Source: Streptomyces sp. NBC_00249 (lineage in GTDB: Bacteria > Actinomycetota > Actinomycetes > Streptomycetales > Streptomycetaceae). Taken from it: a DNA stretch of 64,000 nt. The position numbers were made by a program, and so were the translations under genes. Below are positions 16,462 through 24,192 of this stretch, in pieces; within the stretch, counting starts at the first letter, position 1, and the number at the start of each line of letters is the position of its first letter. The notes beneath the pieces were generated by a model. The model was not told the DNA's origin. It worked only from the letters and a program-made list of their open reading frames with translations, and ran no database searches. The stretch is taken from contig NZ_JAPEMV010000010.1 in the NCBI RefSeq assembly GCF_026342355.1, positions 310,001 through 374,000 of the forward strand. The letters run 5' to 3'.

Positions 16462-17106
16462 TCACTGCTCCGTGAGGAGCGGGTCGATCATCGAACGCAG
16501 CTGCTCCTCGTTGACCGCGACCAGGGTGCGGGCGGCGATCTTGCCCTCCTTGTCGAGGACGATCGTGGAGGGGATGGACTGCGCGTTGAGCGTCCCCTTG
16601 GGGAAGCGGAGCATCAGCTTGCCGTCGGGGTCGTAGAGGCTCGGGTAGGTGATCCCGAAGTTCTCCTCGAAGGCGGCGGCGTTCTGCTTGCTGTTGTCGC
16701 GGGTGTTGAGCCCGACGAAGGCGACGTCCTTGCCGCCGTCGGCCAGGTCCTTGGAGACCTTCGCGAAGTACGGGGCCTCGGCGCGGCACGGCGGGCACCA
16801 GGAGCCCCACACGTTGAGGACGACGACCTTGCCCTTGAGGGTGGTGGTGTCGAGGGTCTTGCCGTCGACGGTCTCGCCGTCCAGCTTGGGCGCGTCGACG
16901 CGGTCGGCCTTGGCGACGGTGGAGATGCCGCTGGGGCCCGTCACGTAGTTGCCGCCGGCCGAGCCGGAAGGCTTGCCGCCGCTGCCCGAATCCCCGCACG
17001 CCGAAAGGGTCAGGGCGCCGGTGAGGGTCACCGCGGTCAGCAGGACGGCGCGGCTGCTGGTCGAGCGGCGGCTACTTCGGCGGGCACGCGCGCGGCTAAG
17101 GCTCAT
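16462..17106 (-). CDS. resA: ResA/TlpA-type thioredoxin lipoprotein
   Basis: This 214-residue exported thioredoxin-fold protein keeps apocytochrome c haem-site cysteines reduced. It has a basic N terminus, a hydrophobic signal and the lipobox LSAC at about residue 36. The active site is WGSWCPPCR near residue 100. The cis-Pro block PSTIVLDKEGKI lies near residue 180. It acts on the outer face of the membrane as a lipoprotein and receives electrons from CcdA. It is the first gene of the resA-ccdA-resB-ccsB run. Confidence 0.93.
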   Translation of the reverse strand: MSLSRARARRSSRRSTSSRAVLLTAVTLTGALTLSACGDSGSGGKPSGSAGGNYVTGPSGISTVAKADRVDAPKLDGETVDGKTLDTTTLKGKVVVLNVWGSWCPPCRAEAPYFAKVSKDLADGGKDVAFVGLNTRDNSKQNAAAFEENFGITYPSLYDPDGKLMLRFPKGTLNAQSIPSTIVLDKEGKIAARTLVAVNEEQLRSMIDPLLTEQ

Positions 17107-17184
17107 GTGAAAAGTTTCGCATGAGCGATTTGCGGATCTTCCGCACCCCCCGACGGGGCGACAAGGCCGCTGGTCAGATGATGC

Positions 17185-18411
17185 TCAGATGCTGGACAGG
17201 TAGCTGCGCCAGCCACCGACCGGCGCCTGGCCCGGGGCGAGGGCGCGCAGCCGGTCCATGAGCCGGGGCTCCTGGACGTCCAGCCAGTCGGCGAACTGCC
17301 GGAAGGACACGAGCCGTACGTCCTTTTTGTCCGCCATGCCCTTGAGTGCCTCCTCGACGGCGTCCATGTAGATGCCGCCGTTCCACTCCTCGAAGTGGTT
17401 GCCGACGAAGAGGGGCGCGCGGTTGGTCTCGTAGGCGCGGCGGAAGCCGCCGAGGTAGGTGGCGGTGGCCTGGGCGCGCCACGCCGGGTAGTGGGCGGGC
17501 ACGCCCCTGGTGGTGTTCTTGGACTGGTTGGCGAGGATGTTGTAGTCCATGGACAGCACCTCGAAGGAGTGCCCGGGGAACGGCAGCGACTGCAGCGGCA
17601 GGTCCCAGATCCCGCCCTTCTTCAGCGGCCACTGCTGCAGGCCCCCGGGGGAGCTGGAGTCGTAGCGCCAGCCGAGCGCGCGGGCGGCCGTCAGCAGGCT
17701 GTCCTGGCCGAGGAGGCAGGGGGTGCGGGCCCCGGTCAGCTCCTTGCGGTAGTCGAAGGGGAGCGGTTCGAGGTCGGCGAAGCCGGTGTGGGTGCGCCAG
17801 TTGGTGACGAACGACACGGCCTGGTCGATCTCGCTGCGCCAGTCCTCGGGGGTCCAGCGGGCGACGGAGCCGGAGCCGGAGCAGAAGTGGCCGTTGAAGT
17901 GGGTGCCGATCTCGTGCCCGTCGAGCCAGGCCTGGCGGACGTGGGTGAGGGTGGCCCGGACGTTCTCGTCCTTGAGGTAGCCGATGTCGGAGGCGCCGAC
18001 GGGGTTGTTCGGCGGTTTGTAGAGGTCCTTCTTCGACTCGGGCAGCAGGTAGAGCCCGGAGAGGAAGAAGGTCATGGCCGCGCCGTGGTCCTTGGCGAGC
18101 TTGAGGAAGCGCGGGAAGAGACCGTTGCCGACCTCCCCGGCGCCGTCCCAGCTGAAGACGACGAACTGCGGCGGGGTCTCGCCGGGCTGGAGGGGCACGG
18201 GGCGGGGCGGCTGGTGCGGCTGCGGCCCGGTATCGGCGGTGGACCCGTCCCCGATCGCCTTGACGACTTCGGGAGCATCGGGCCCGCCCCCACCCCCACT
18301 GACCGTCGGCCCGGGCTTCCCGCCCCCGACCGCACACCCGGCGACCCCGACCGCGGCGGCGAGTCCGAGGCCGAGCGCTCCCCTTCGACTGAAGTCACGC
18401 ACATGACTCAT
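17185..18411 (-). CDS. Tat-type lipoprotein with polysaccharide deacetylase fold
   Basis: This 408-residue protein begins MSHVRDFSRRGALGLGLAAA, a twin-arginine signal, followed by the lipobox VAGC at about residue 26 and a Pro/Gly-rich linker. The mature part has a NodB-like fold: VVFSWDGAGEVGNGLFPRFL as the first motif and GTHFNGH (HxxxH) as the metal motif. The first motif has one Asp where active deacetylases have two (TFDDG), so catalytic activity is uncertain. It may act on or bind cell-wall polysaccharide. It lies downstream of the histidine phosphatase gene on the same strand, with a GC-rich repeat between them. Confidence 0.75.
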   Translation of the reverse strand: MSHVRDFSRRGALGLGLAAAVGVAGCAVGGGKPGPTVSGGGGGPDAPEVVKAIGDGSTADTGPQPHQPPRPVPLQPGETPPQFVVFSWDGAGEVGNGLFPRFLKLAKDHGAAMTFFLSGLYLLPESKKDLYKPPNNPVGASDIGYLKDENVRATLTHVRQAWLDGHEIGTHFNGHFCSGSGSVARWTPEDWRSEIDQAVSFVTNWRTHTGFADLEPLPFDYRKELTGARTPCLLGQDSLLTAARALGWRYDSSSPGGLQQWPLKKGGIWDLPLQSLPFPGHSFEVLSMDYNILANQSKNTTRGVPAHYPAWRAQATATYLGGFRRAYETNRAPLFVGNHFEEWNGGIYMDAVEEALKGMADKKDVRLVSFRQFADWLDVQEPRLMDRLRALAPGQAPVGGWRSYLSSI

Positions 18412-18466
18412 GAAATGTCATATAAACGGACATTCCATGGATTGAGGGGCCGACACGACGCGGAAT

Positions 18467-18517
18467 CCAGCCCCGCCGGCGATTGAGGCGCGGGGGTCCG
18501 GGGGCGGATCCCCCGGA
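18467..18517. repeat. GC-rich Streptomyces-type repeat, copy 1
   Basis: The sequence starting CAGCCCCGCCGGCGATTGAG and continuing into GGCGCGGGGGTCCGGGGGCG matches the three other copies at 22474, 54549 and 60766. It differs by ATT for TTT and extra Gs. It can fold into two stems: CCCCGC...GCGGGG and a second GC stem around GGATCC. It lies between the phosphatase gene and the Tat lipoprotein gene. Confidence 0.75.
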
Positions 18518-18534
18518 ACACCCCCGCCCGGGGA

Positions 18535-19209
18535 CTACGCCCCGAACGCCTTGGACTTCCCCTTCACCGGCTTCGCCCCCGCGAGGAGATGCACGGGAAC
18601 GAGGTCCCGCGCCGGCTCGCTGTACCCCACCGACACCAGCGCGTCGCCCTGGTAGGTGAACGACGTCAGCGAGGCCAGCGTGCACTGCCGCCGCCGCGGG
18701 TCGTGCCACAGCCGCCGCTTCTCCGCGAAGCTCCGCACGATCCAGATCGGCAGCTGGTGGCTGACCGCGACCGCCTCGTGCCCGCGCGCCGCGTCCCGCG
18801 CCGCCTCGATCGCGCTCATCATCCGCACGACCTGGTCCACGTACGGCTCGCCCCACGACGGCCGGAACGGGTTCGTCAGGTGCTTCCAGTTGCCGGGCTT
18901 GCGCAGCGCACCGTCGCCGACGCCGAAGGTCTTGCCCTCGAAGACGTTGCCGGCCTCGATCAGCCGGCCGTCCGTCGCCAGCTCCAGCCCGTGCACCTTC
19001 GCGATCGGCGCGGCCGTCTCCTGGGCCCGCTCCAGCGGCGAGGCGACGACGTGCGTGACGTCCCGGTCCTGGAGGTGCTCCGCGACCCGGTCGGCCATCT
19101 GCCGGCCCAGCTCGGAGAGGTGGTAGCCCGCCCGGCGCCCGTACAGGACACCCTCCGGGTTGTGGACCTCCCCGTGCCGCACCACGTGGACGACGGTGAT
19201 GTCGCTCAT
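18535..19209 (-). CDS. Histidine phosphatase family protein
   Basis: This 224-residue protein belongs to the phosphoglycerate mutase-like superfamily. The catalytic RHG is at residues 11-13 (HVVRHGEVHNPEG). The second catalytic region is VVASPLERAQETAAPIA, and the later His is in GHEAVAVSHQLPIWIV. It removes a phosphate from a small molecule or protein; the substrate is unknown. The ATG at 19207-19209 overlaps the hemL stop (ATGA), so it is translated with hemL. The upstream GTG/ATG candidates in the long frame lie inside hemL. Confidence 0.88.
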   Translation of the reverse strand: MSDITVVHVVRHGEVHNPEGVLYGRRAGYHLSELGRQMADRVAEHLQDRDVTHVVASPLERAQETAAPIAKVHGLELATDGRLIEAGNVFEGKTFGVGDGALRKPGNWKHLTNPFRPSWGEPYVDQVVRMMSAIEAARDAARGHEAVAVSHQLPIWIVRSFAEKRRLWHDPRRRQCTLASLTSFTYQGDALVSVGYSEPARDLVPVHLLAGAKPVKGKSKAFGA

Positions 19210-20528
19210 GCCGTCGCCTCCGCGGCGGCACGCGCGGCGGCGGGCAGCGCGGCGGCGATCCGCTCGATCGCGCGCTCGTCGTGGGCCGTGGACACGAACC
19301 ACGACTCGAAGGCCGACGGCGGCAGGTAGACGCCCTGCGCCAGCATCGAGTGGAAGAACCCGTTGAAGCGGAAGCTCTCCTGCTTCTTCGCGTCGTCGTA
19401 GTTCCTGACCTCGTCCGCGGTGAAGAACACGGAGAACATGTTGGACGCGGTCTGCAGCCGGTGCGCCACGCCCTCCTTGCTCAGCGCCGCCGTCACCAGG
19501 CCCTGGATCTCCTTCGAGACCGCGTCGACCTTCACGTACGCCGCCTCGTCCAGCAGCCGCAGCTGCGCCAGGCCGGCGGCCGTCGCGATCGGGTTACCGG
19601 ACAGCGTGCCCGCCTGGTAGACCGGGCCCGCCGGGGCCAGGTGGCCCATGACGTCCGCGCGGCCGCCGAACGCCGCCGCCGGGAAGCCGCCGCCCATGAC
19701 CTTGCCGAAGGTCATCAGGTCGGGCTTGACCCCGTCCACGCCGTACCAGCCGGCCCGCGAGGTGCGGAATCCGGTCATCACCTCGTCGGAGATGTACAGC
19801 GCGCCGTTCTCACGGCACAGGTCGGCGAGGCCCTGGTTGAAGCCCTCCGCCGGGGTGACCACGCCCATGTTGCCGGGCGCGGCCTCGGTGATGACGCAGG
19901 CGATCTCACCGGGGTGCGAGGCGAAGGCCGCACGCACCGCTTCGAGGTCGTTGTAGGGGAGCACGATCGTGTCCGCGGCCGTCGCGCCCGTCACCCCGGG
20001 GGTGTCGGGCAGCGCGAAGGTCGCCAGGCCGGAACCGGCGGCGGCCAGCAGCGCGTCGACGTGACCGTGGTAGCAGCCGGCGAACTTGACGACCTTGGCG
20101 CGGCCGGTGAAACCGCGCGCCAGCCGGATCGCCGACATGGTCGCCTCGGTGCCGGACGACACCAGGCGCACCTGCTCGACGGGCTCGATACGGGCGACGA
20201 TCTCCTCGGCGAGCGCGACCTCGCCCTCACCGGGCGTGCCGAAGGAGGTTCCTCGGGCGACGGCGGCCTGGACGGCCTCGATCACGGCGGGGTGGGAGTG
20301 GCCGAGGATCATCGGCCCCCACGAGCAGACGAGGTCGACGTACTCGCGCCCGTCGGCATCGGTCAGATACGGACCGGTACCGGACACCATGAACCGGGGC
20401 GTACCGCCCACGGCACGGAAGGCGCGCACGGGGGAGTTCACGCCGCCGGGGGTCACGAGGGACGCGCGCTCGAAGAGCGTCTGCGAAACTGGGGCTTCAT
20501 ACGGGTACGGGTAGCTCACACCAGCCAT
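19206..20528 (-). CDS. hemL: Glutamate-1-semialdehyde 2,1-aminomutase HemL
   Basis: This 440-residue PLP enzyme converts glutamate-1-semialdehyde to 5-aminolevulinate, the second step of C5 haem synthesis after HemA. The PLP lysine is in TFGKVMGGGFPAAAF (Lys276). The nearby ISDEVMTGFR is the cofactor-ring Asp block, and SSGTEATMSAIRLAR binds phosphate. Length and motifs are typical. It starts MAGVSYPYPYEAPVSQ. It lies far from the hemACD operon but is divergent from a hypothetical gene and coupled to a phosphatase gene downstream. Confidence 0.95.
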   Translation of the reverse strand: MAGVSYPYPYEAPVSQTLFERASLVTPGGVNSPVRAFRAVGGTPRFMVSGTGPYLTDADGREYVDLVCSWGPMILGHSHPAVIEAVQAAVARGTSFGTPGEGEVALAEEIVARIEPVEQVRLVSSGTEATMSAIRLARGFTGRAKVVKFAGCYHGHVDALLAAAGSGLATFALPDTPGVTGATAADTIVLPYNDLEAVRAAFASHPGEIACVITEAAPGNMGVVTPAEGFNQGLADLCRENGALYISDEVMTGFRTSRAGWYGVDGVKPDLMTFGKVMGGGFPAAAFGGRADVMGHLAPAGPVYQAGTLSGNPIATAAGLAQLRLLDEAAYVKVDAVSKEIQGLVTAALSKEGVAHRLQTASNMFSVFFTADEVRNYDDAKKQESFRFNGFFHSMLAQGVYLPPSAFESWFVSTAHDERAIERIAAALPAAARAAAEATA

Positions 20529-20661
20529 GGTCTCAGAGGCCGCGACAGACTTGCGGACGGGCGTTTCACCGCGCCGCCGCGGGGGAGGTCACTGCCATGA
20601 TGATCAGGCTGCGTGGCGGGGGCCGCGGGGCCGGGGCAGGCAAAACGTGTCGGGTGGAGAT

Positions 20662-21273
20662 ATGCAACGCGGTGGTGGACCGGGCGAGGGTACGGACGGG
20701 CTGGACCCGCAGCGCGCCCGTGATGCCCGAGCCCGCCGCGGCAAGCACCGCCGCCGGGCCGCCGAAGCCGCCGATCCCGTACCGGGACCCGTCGACGCGT
20801 CCGACGCCGAGACCGGCCTCCCCAAGGGCCGCGGAATGGGAGTGACGTACAAGTACTTCGGCGCCCCCGACGGGGCGACGGCCGCGCGCGTGCCGCAGAC
20901 CATGCGCCCGGAGGAGCTGGGCGGCGACGAGCTCGGCATGGGCGGCCTGTTCACCAAGATCAAGCCGGAGACGGTGGCCGCGATGGTCCTGACCGGCATC
21001 GAGGGCATACCCCTGCACAAGGTGCCCCCGCTGGAGCTGGTCGTCCTGCACCCCGACTACGCGGTGGTCAAGCTCCCGATGACGGTGGTCGACCCGCTGC
21101 GCGGGGTGGGCGAGGAATCCGTCGGCGCGGCCGCCTTCATCTGGTCCACGGTCCCCGACCGCGGCGGGCCGCGCGACGCGTTCAACGTCTACCAGCTCCT
21201 GCACGAGTGGCAGGACTTCTCCCACCGCCTCCACGAGGCCGGCCACCAGCCCTACTGCCTCGTCTGGCCGTGA
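20662..21273 (+). CDS. Conserved hypothetical protein
   Basis: This 203-residue protein starts at ATG 20662 with GGAG eight bases upstream. The first 55 residues are Gly/Arg/Asp-rich and probably disordered. The rest is a folded domain with no membrane segment, including GGLFTKIKPETVAAMVLTGI and VYQLLHEWQDFSHRLHEAGH. I do not recognise the family. It is divergent from hemL, with about 130 bp between the starts. Its C-terminal Leu/His-rich helix is compatible with a protein-binding role, but nothing shows the job. Confidence 0.65.
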   Translation: MQRGGGPGEGTDGLDPQRARDARARRGKHRRRAAEAADPVPGPVDASDAETGLPKGRGMGVTYKYFGAPDGATAARVPQTMRPEELGGDELGMGGLFTKIKPETVAAMVLTGIEGIPLHKVPPLELVVLHPDYAVVKLPMTVVDPLRGVGEESVGAAAFIWSTVPDRGGPRDAFNVYQLLHEWQDFSHRLHEAGHQPYCLVWP

Positions 21274-21285
21274 CGGCCCCGGCCG

Positions 21286-21822
21286 TCACGGCCGCCGCGC
21301 GGGCGCGGGCGCCGCGGGCGTGTGCAGCGCGTCGGCCATGGGCGACGCACCCTCGGTGACATAGGTACGGATCGAGTCCAGGTAAGCGTCCCGGCCGACG
21401 TACCCGGCGCCGTCGGCGTCCAGCGCCTCGAACGCCGAGCCGGCCCGGTCGGCCGGGTTCCCCAGCGCCGCGCGGAGCCGCGTGAACTCCTCCCGGTCCA
21501 GCGCCCCGTCCGCGTCGGCGTCGGCGAGGTCGAACAGCGAGCCCAGCGCCCGTCGGCAGACCGCGTCGAAGGCCTCGCCGCCCGCCCACACCGCGTACTC
21601 CTCGAAGGTCACCTCGCCGTCGCCGTTCGCGTCCATCGAGGCGAAGACCCGCTGGTGGGCCGTACGGGCGGCAGCGACGAGCGGGTCGTCGCCACGGCGG
21701 CCGAGCGCTTGGGCCGCACGCTCGGGGCGGGTCAGGTACTCGAGACGGGAGATCACCCCGTCGCCGTCCACGTCCAGCATGGTGAAGATGTGACGCTTGG
21801 CGCTGATGGTGCCGGTGTCCAT
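21286..21822 (-). CDS. Four-EF-hand calcium-binding protein
   Basis: This 178-residue protein has four EF-hand loops: DVDGDGVISRLE (about 17-28), DANGDGEVTFEE (64-75), DADADGALDREE (101-112) and DADGAGYVGRDA (135-146). Loops 1 to 3 have the full acidic pattern with Glu at position 12. Loop 4 ends in Ala-Tyr, so it may bind weakly or not at all. The plan resembles calerythrin-type bacterial calmodulin-like proteins. It is cytoplasmic, with no signal. It probably buffers or senses calcium. It is divergent from a GNAT gene. Confidence 0.9.
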   Translation of the reverse strand: MDTGTISAKRHIFTMLDVDGDGVISRLEYLTRPERAAQALGRRGDDPLVAAARTAHQRVFASMDANGDGEVTFEEYAVWAGGEAFDAVCRRALGSLFDLADADADGALDREEFTRLRAALGNPADRAGSAFEALDADGAGYVGRDAYLDSIRTYVTEGASPMADALHTPAAPAPARRP

Positions 21823-21955
21823 GAAAGTCCCTTTCATTCGCTCTGGACGTCCCGCTACCCCGCCCCTCCCCCCGTCATCCGCCCACGCGCCCCGCACGCC
21901 CCTAGTTCACCCCTTTCCGCCCTTGGCCCCCAGCGGGCAGAGTGAGGGCATGAAC

Positions 21956-22465
21956 ATGGAACCTCGTGTACGACTGGAACCCTGGTCCGCCGAAGACTTC
22001 TGGCTGCTGGAGCGGAAGAACGAACCGGCGATGACCCGTTTCCTCGGCGGCCCGGAGACCCCGGAGCAGCTCGCCGACCGGCAGCGGCGGTACGAGGCCC
22101 TGAGCGCCCGGGAGCCGGCGGCCGGCCGGATGTTCCGTGTGGTCGCAGCCCCCTCCGGCGAGTCCGTCGGATCGGTCGGCTTCTGGGAACGCGACTGGGA
22201 GGGCGAAGCGGTCTACGAGACCGGCTGGGGCGTGCTCCCCGAGTTCCAGGGCCGCGGCCTGGCGGTGGCCGCCGTGGCGGAACTCGTCCGCCACGCCCGC
22301 ACCCACGGCACGCGCCGCTCCCTGCACGCCTTCCCCGGCACCGACCACCCGGCCTCCAACGCCGTCTGCCACCGCGCGGGCTTCACCTGCCGAGGCGAGG
22401 TGGCCTTCACCTACCGAGGCACCACCCACCCCAGCAACAACTGGCACCTCCCCCTCCACCCCTGA
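21956..22465 (+). CDS. GNAT family N-acetyltransferase
   Basis: This protein of about 169 residues resembles the RimJ/RimL-type GNAT group. Acetyl-CoA binding is indicated by GVLPEFQGRGLAVAAVAEL. The later segments GTDHPASNAVCHRAGF and VAFTYRG are typical of the group. The second ATG (21956) is chosen because GAGGG lies 7 bases upstream; the first at 21950 would be too close. It probably acetylates an amine of a protein or small molecule. Its 3' end faces the oxidoreductase gene across a repeat-rich gap. Confidence 0.8.
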   Translation: MEPRVRLEPWSAEDFWLLERKNEPAMTRFLGGPETPEQLADRQRRYEALSAREPAAGRMFRVVAAPSGESVGSVGFWERDWEGEAVYETGWGVLPEFQGRGLAVAAVAELVRHARTHGTRRSLHAFPGTDHPASNAVCHRAGFTCRGEVAFTYRGTTHPSNNWHLPLHP

Positions 22466-22473
22466 CTGACCAA

Positions 22474-22523
22474 GCCCCGCCGGCGTTTGAGGCGCGGGGT
22501 CCGGGGCGGAGCCCCGGGGAACG
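22474..22523. repeat. GC-rich Streptomyces-type repeat, copy 2
   Basis: The core GCCCCGCCGGCGTTTGAGGC is followed by GCGGGGTCCGGGGCGGAGCC and CCGG. It is the reference copy of the four in this window. It makes two stems, CCCCGC/GCGGGG and CCGGGGC-GGA-GCCCCGG. Lying between two convergent genes, it may also act as a bidirectional terminator. Confidence 0.8.
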
Positions 22524-22606
22524 CTGGAAGGGCGGGTCGGGGACCAGCGCCGCAGGCCCCCACCGACCACGCCGCCCACGCCCCCAACCGGCCGGCCCCA
22601 GCCGCC

Positions 22607-22653
22607 CACCGGGGCCACCAGGGCCACCGGGGCCACCGGGGCCACCGAACCGC
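22607..22653. repeat. Short tandem repeat GGCCACCGG
   Basis: A run of GGCCACC(G/A)GG units, with small variations, repeats about five times between the GNAT and oxidoreductase genes. It is non-coding. The gap 22466-22688 holds this and copy 2 of the GC-rich repeat and nothing else I can support. Confidence 0.6.
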
Positions 22654-22688
22654 CAACGCCGACCGGGCGGTCAGGGACGTCAGGGACG

Positions 22689-23609
22689 TCAGGCGATCGT
22701 GAGGATCAGGCGGCCTCGCGTGCCCGGGGCGGCGAGCAGCGCGTGCGCCTTGGCGGCGTCGGCAAGTTCGAGGGTGTCCGCCACCCGCAGCGTCAGCGCC
22801 CCGGCGTCGACCAGCGCCACCAGCCGCCCCAGGTGCGCCCCGTCGGCGGCGACCTCCTGCTCCTCCACCCGGATCCCCCGCTCCGCAGTCGGCGCACCGT
22901 GCGGCCGCAGGCCCACGTAGACCCCGCCGTCACGGACGAAGGACAGCGCGGCCTCCCCCAGCACCGCCGCGTCCAGCACCCCGTCGACCGGCGCCGCCGG
23001 AACCCCGCCGCGCGCCACGAACTCCGCCGCGCCCAGCGACCGTACGAACTCCTCGTCCTGCGCGCCCGCCAGGGCCGTCACGACCAGCCCGGCCCGCACG
23101 GCCAGCTGGACGGCGAGGCCGCCGACCACTCCCGCCGCGCCGGTGACCAGCACCGACGACCCGGGCGCCAGCCCCAGCAGGTCCACGGCGCGGGCGGCGG
23201 TCAGACCGCTCAGCGGGAGCCCGGCCGCGGCCGTGTCGTCCACGGCCTCGGGGGCGGCGGCCACCGCCGAGGCGTCGAGGACCACGTACTCCGCGTGCGT
23301 GCCGAGCGGCTTCACCGGGCCGTAGTGCAGGCCGATCACGCGCCGGCCGGCCGTCCAGCCCTCCACCTCCGGGCCGACCTCGTCGATCTCGCCCGCCACG
23401 TCCCAGCCGAGGCCGATCCGCTGCCCGGCCCCGCCGAACACACCGACGCGGACGGCCCCGTCGACCGGGTTCACCCCGGCCGCGCGGACCCGGACGCGGA
23501 CCTGCCCGGCCGCCGGAACCGGCACCGCCACCTCGGCGATCTCCACCCGCTCCGGGCCGCCGAAGGCGTTCACGACAGCTGCCCGCATGGTCTTCGTCTG
23601 CTCGCTCAT
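22689..23609 (-). CDS. NADPH:quinone reductase-like oxidoreductase (MDR family)
   Basis: This 306-residue protein has the medium-chain reductase plan: an N-terminal GroES-like fold (EIAEVAVPVPAAGQVRVRVR, AAGVNPVDGAVR) and a Rossmann domain with VTGAAGVVGGLAVQLA. No structural zinc Cys cluster is visible, which fits the quinone-reductase group. It reduces an enone or quinone with NADPH. The start (MSEQTKTMRA) is preceded by GGGGAGAG; upstream codons in the frame belong to the operator region. It is divergent from an HxlR regulator gene that probably controls it. Confidence 0.88.
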   Translation of the reverse strand: MSEQTKTMRAAVVNAFGGPERVEIAEVAVPVPAAGQVRVRVRAAGVNPVDGAVRVGVFGGAGQRIGLGWDVAGEIDEVGPEVEGWTAGRRVIGLHYGPVKPLGTHAEYVVLDASAVAAAPEAVDDTAAAGLPLSGLTAARAVDLLGLAPGSSVLVTGAAGVVGGLAVQLAVRAGLVVTALAGAQDEEFVRSLGAAEFVARGGVPAAPVDGVLDAAVLGEAALSFVRDGGVYVGLRPHGAPTAERGIRVEEQEVAADGAHLGRLVALVDAGALTLRVADTLELADAAKAHALLAAPGTRGRLILTIA

Positions 23610-23691
23610 GGTCTCTCCCCGTTCGTTCGGTCCGGCTCGTCCGGTGTTCCCGATGAGCACTAACCTAGGGAGAGGTACTCTCTTTTCGTAA

Positions 23692-23713
23692 GTACGCACT
23701 CCGGAGTGCGTAC
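23692..23713. promoter_or_regulatory. Perfect 22-bp palindrome: HxlR operator
   Basis: The half-site GTACGCACTCC is followed directly by its exact complement. It lies 22 bp before the HxlR gene start and 82 bp before the oxidoreductase start. HxlR-type regulators bind such divergent dyads, and the second half overlaps the expected HxlR gene promoter. The upstream sequence AGGTACTCTCTTTTCGTAAG is AT-richer. Confidence 0.75.
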
Positions 23714-23734
23714 CCGACCCGGAAGTGGGCAACC

Positions 23735-24151
23735 ATGGCCACCCGCACCGCCGCCGCCCGCCGTGACGAGACCCGCGCCGCCTACGACGCCTTCGTCAAG
23801 GCCTGCCCCACCAGCCAGCTCCTCGCCCGCATCAGCGACAAGTGGGTCGGCCTGATCCTCAGCGCCCTCGGCCAGTCCGAGACCGGCTCCATGCGCTACA
23901 GCGACCTCGGCCGCAAGATCCCCGGCGTCAGCCAGAAGATGCTCACCCAGACCCTCCGCTCCCTCGAACGCGACGGCCTCGTCACCCGCACCATCACCCC
24001 CACCGTCCCCGTACGCGTCGACTACCGGCTCACCGAACTCGGCGGCAGCCTCGGATGCCTCCTCTCCTCCGTCAAGCGCTGGGCCGAGAACCACTTCGAC
24101 GAGGTCAACGCCCACCGCGACGCCTACGACGAAGCCGCCGCGACCCCGTAA
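23735..24151 (+). CDS. HxlR family transcriptional regulator
   Basis: This 138-residue single-domain winged-helix protein has the HxlR pattern: CPTSQLLARISDKWVGLILSAL, RYSDLGRKIPGVSQKMLTQTLR and LERDGLVTRTITPTVPVRVDY. HxlR proteins respond to aldehydes, quinones or electrophiles. It is divergent from an NADPH:quinone reductase-like gene across a perfect palindrome, so that gene is the likely target and a quinone or electrophile the likely signal. Confidence 0.88.
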   Translation: MATRTAAARRDETRAAYDAFVKACPTSQLLARISDKWVGLILSALGQSETGSMRYSDLGRKIPGVSQKMLTQTLRSLERDGLVTRTITPTVPVRVDYRLTELGGSLGCLLSSVKRWAENHFDEVNAHRDAYDEAAATP

Positions 24152-24192
24152 ATCCACCGCACCGCCCGGGTGTCCAATGGCATGCTGGGGCC

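Noticed and set aside
22607..22653. GGCCACCGG repeats as a CRISPR array
   Set aside because: The units are nine bases without spacers, so this is a simple tandem repeat, and no cas genes are present.
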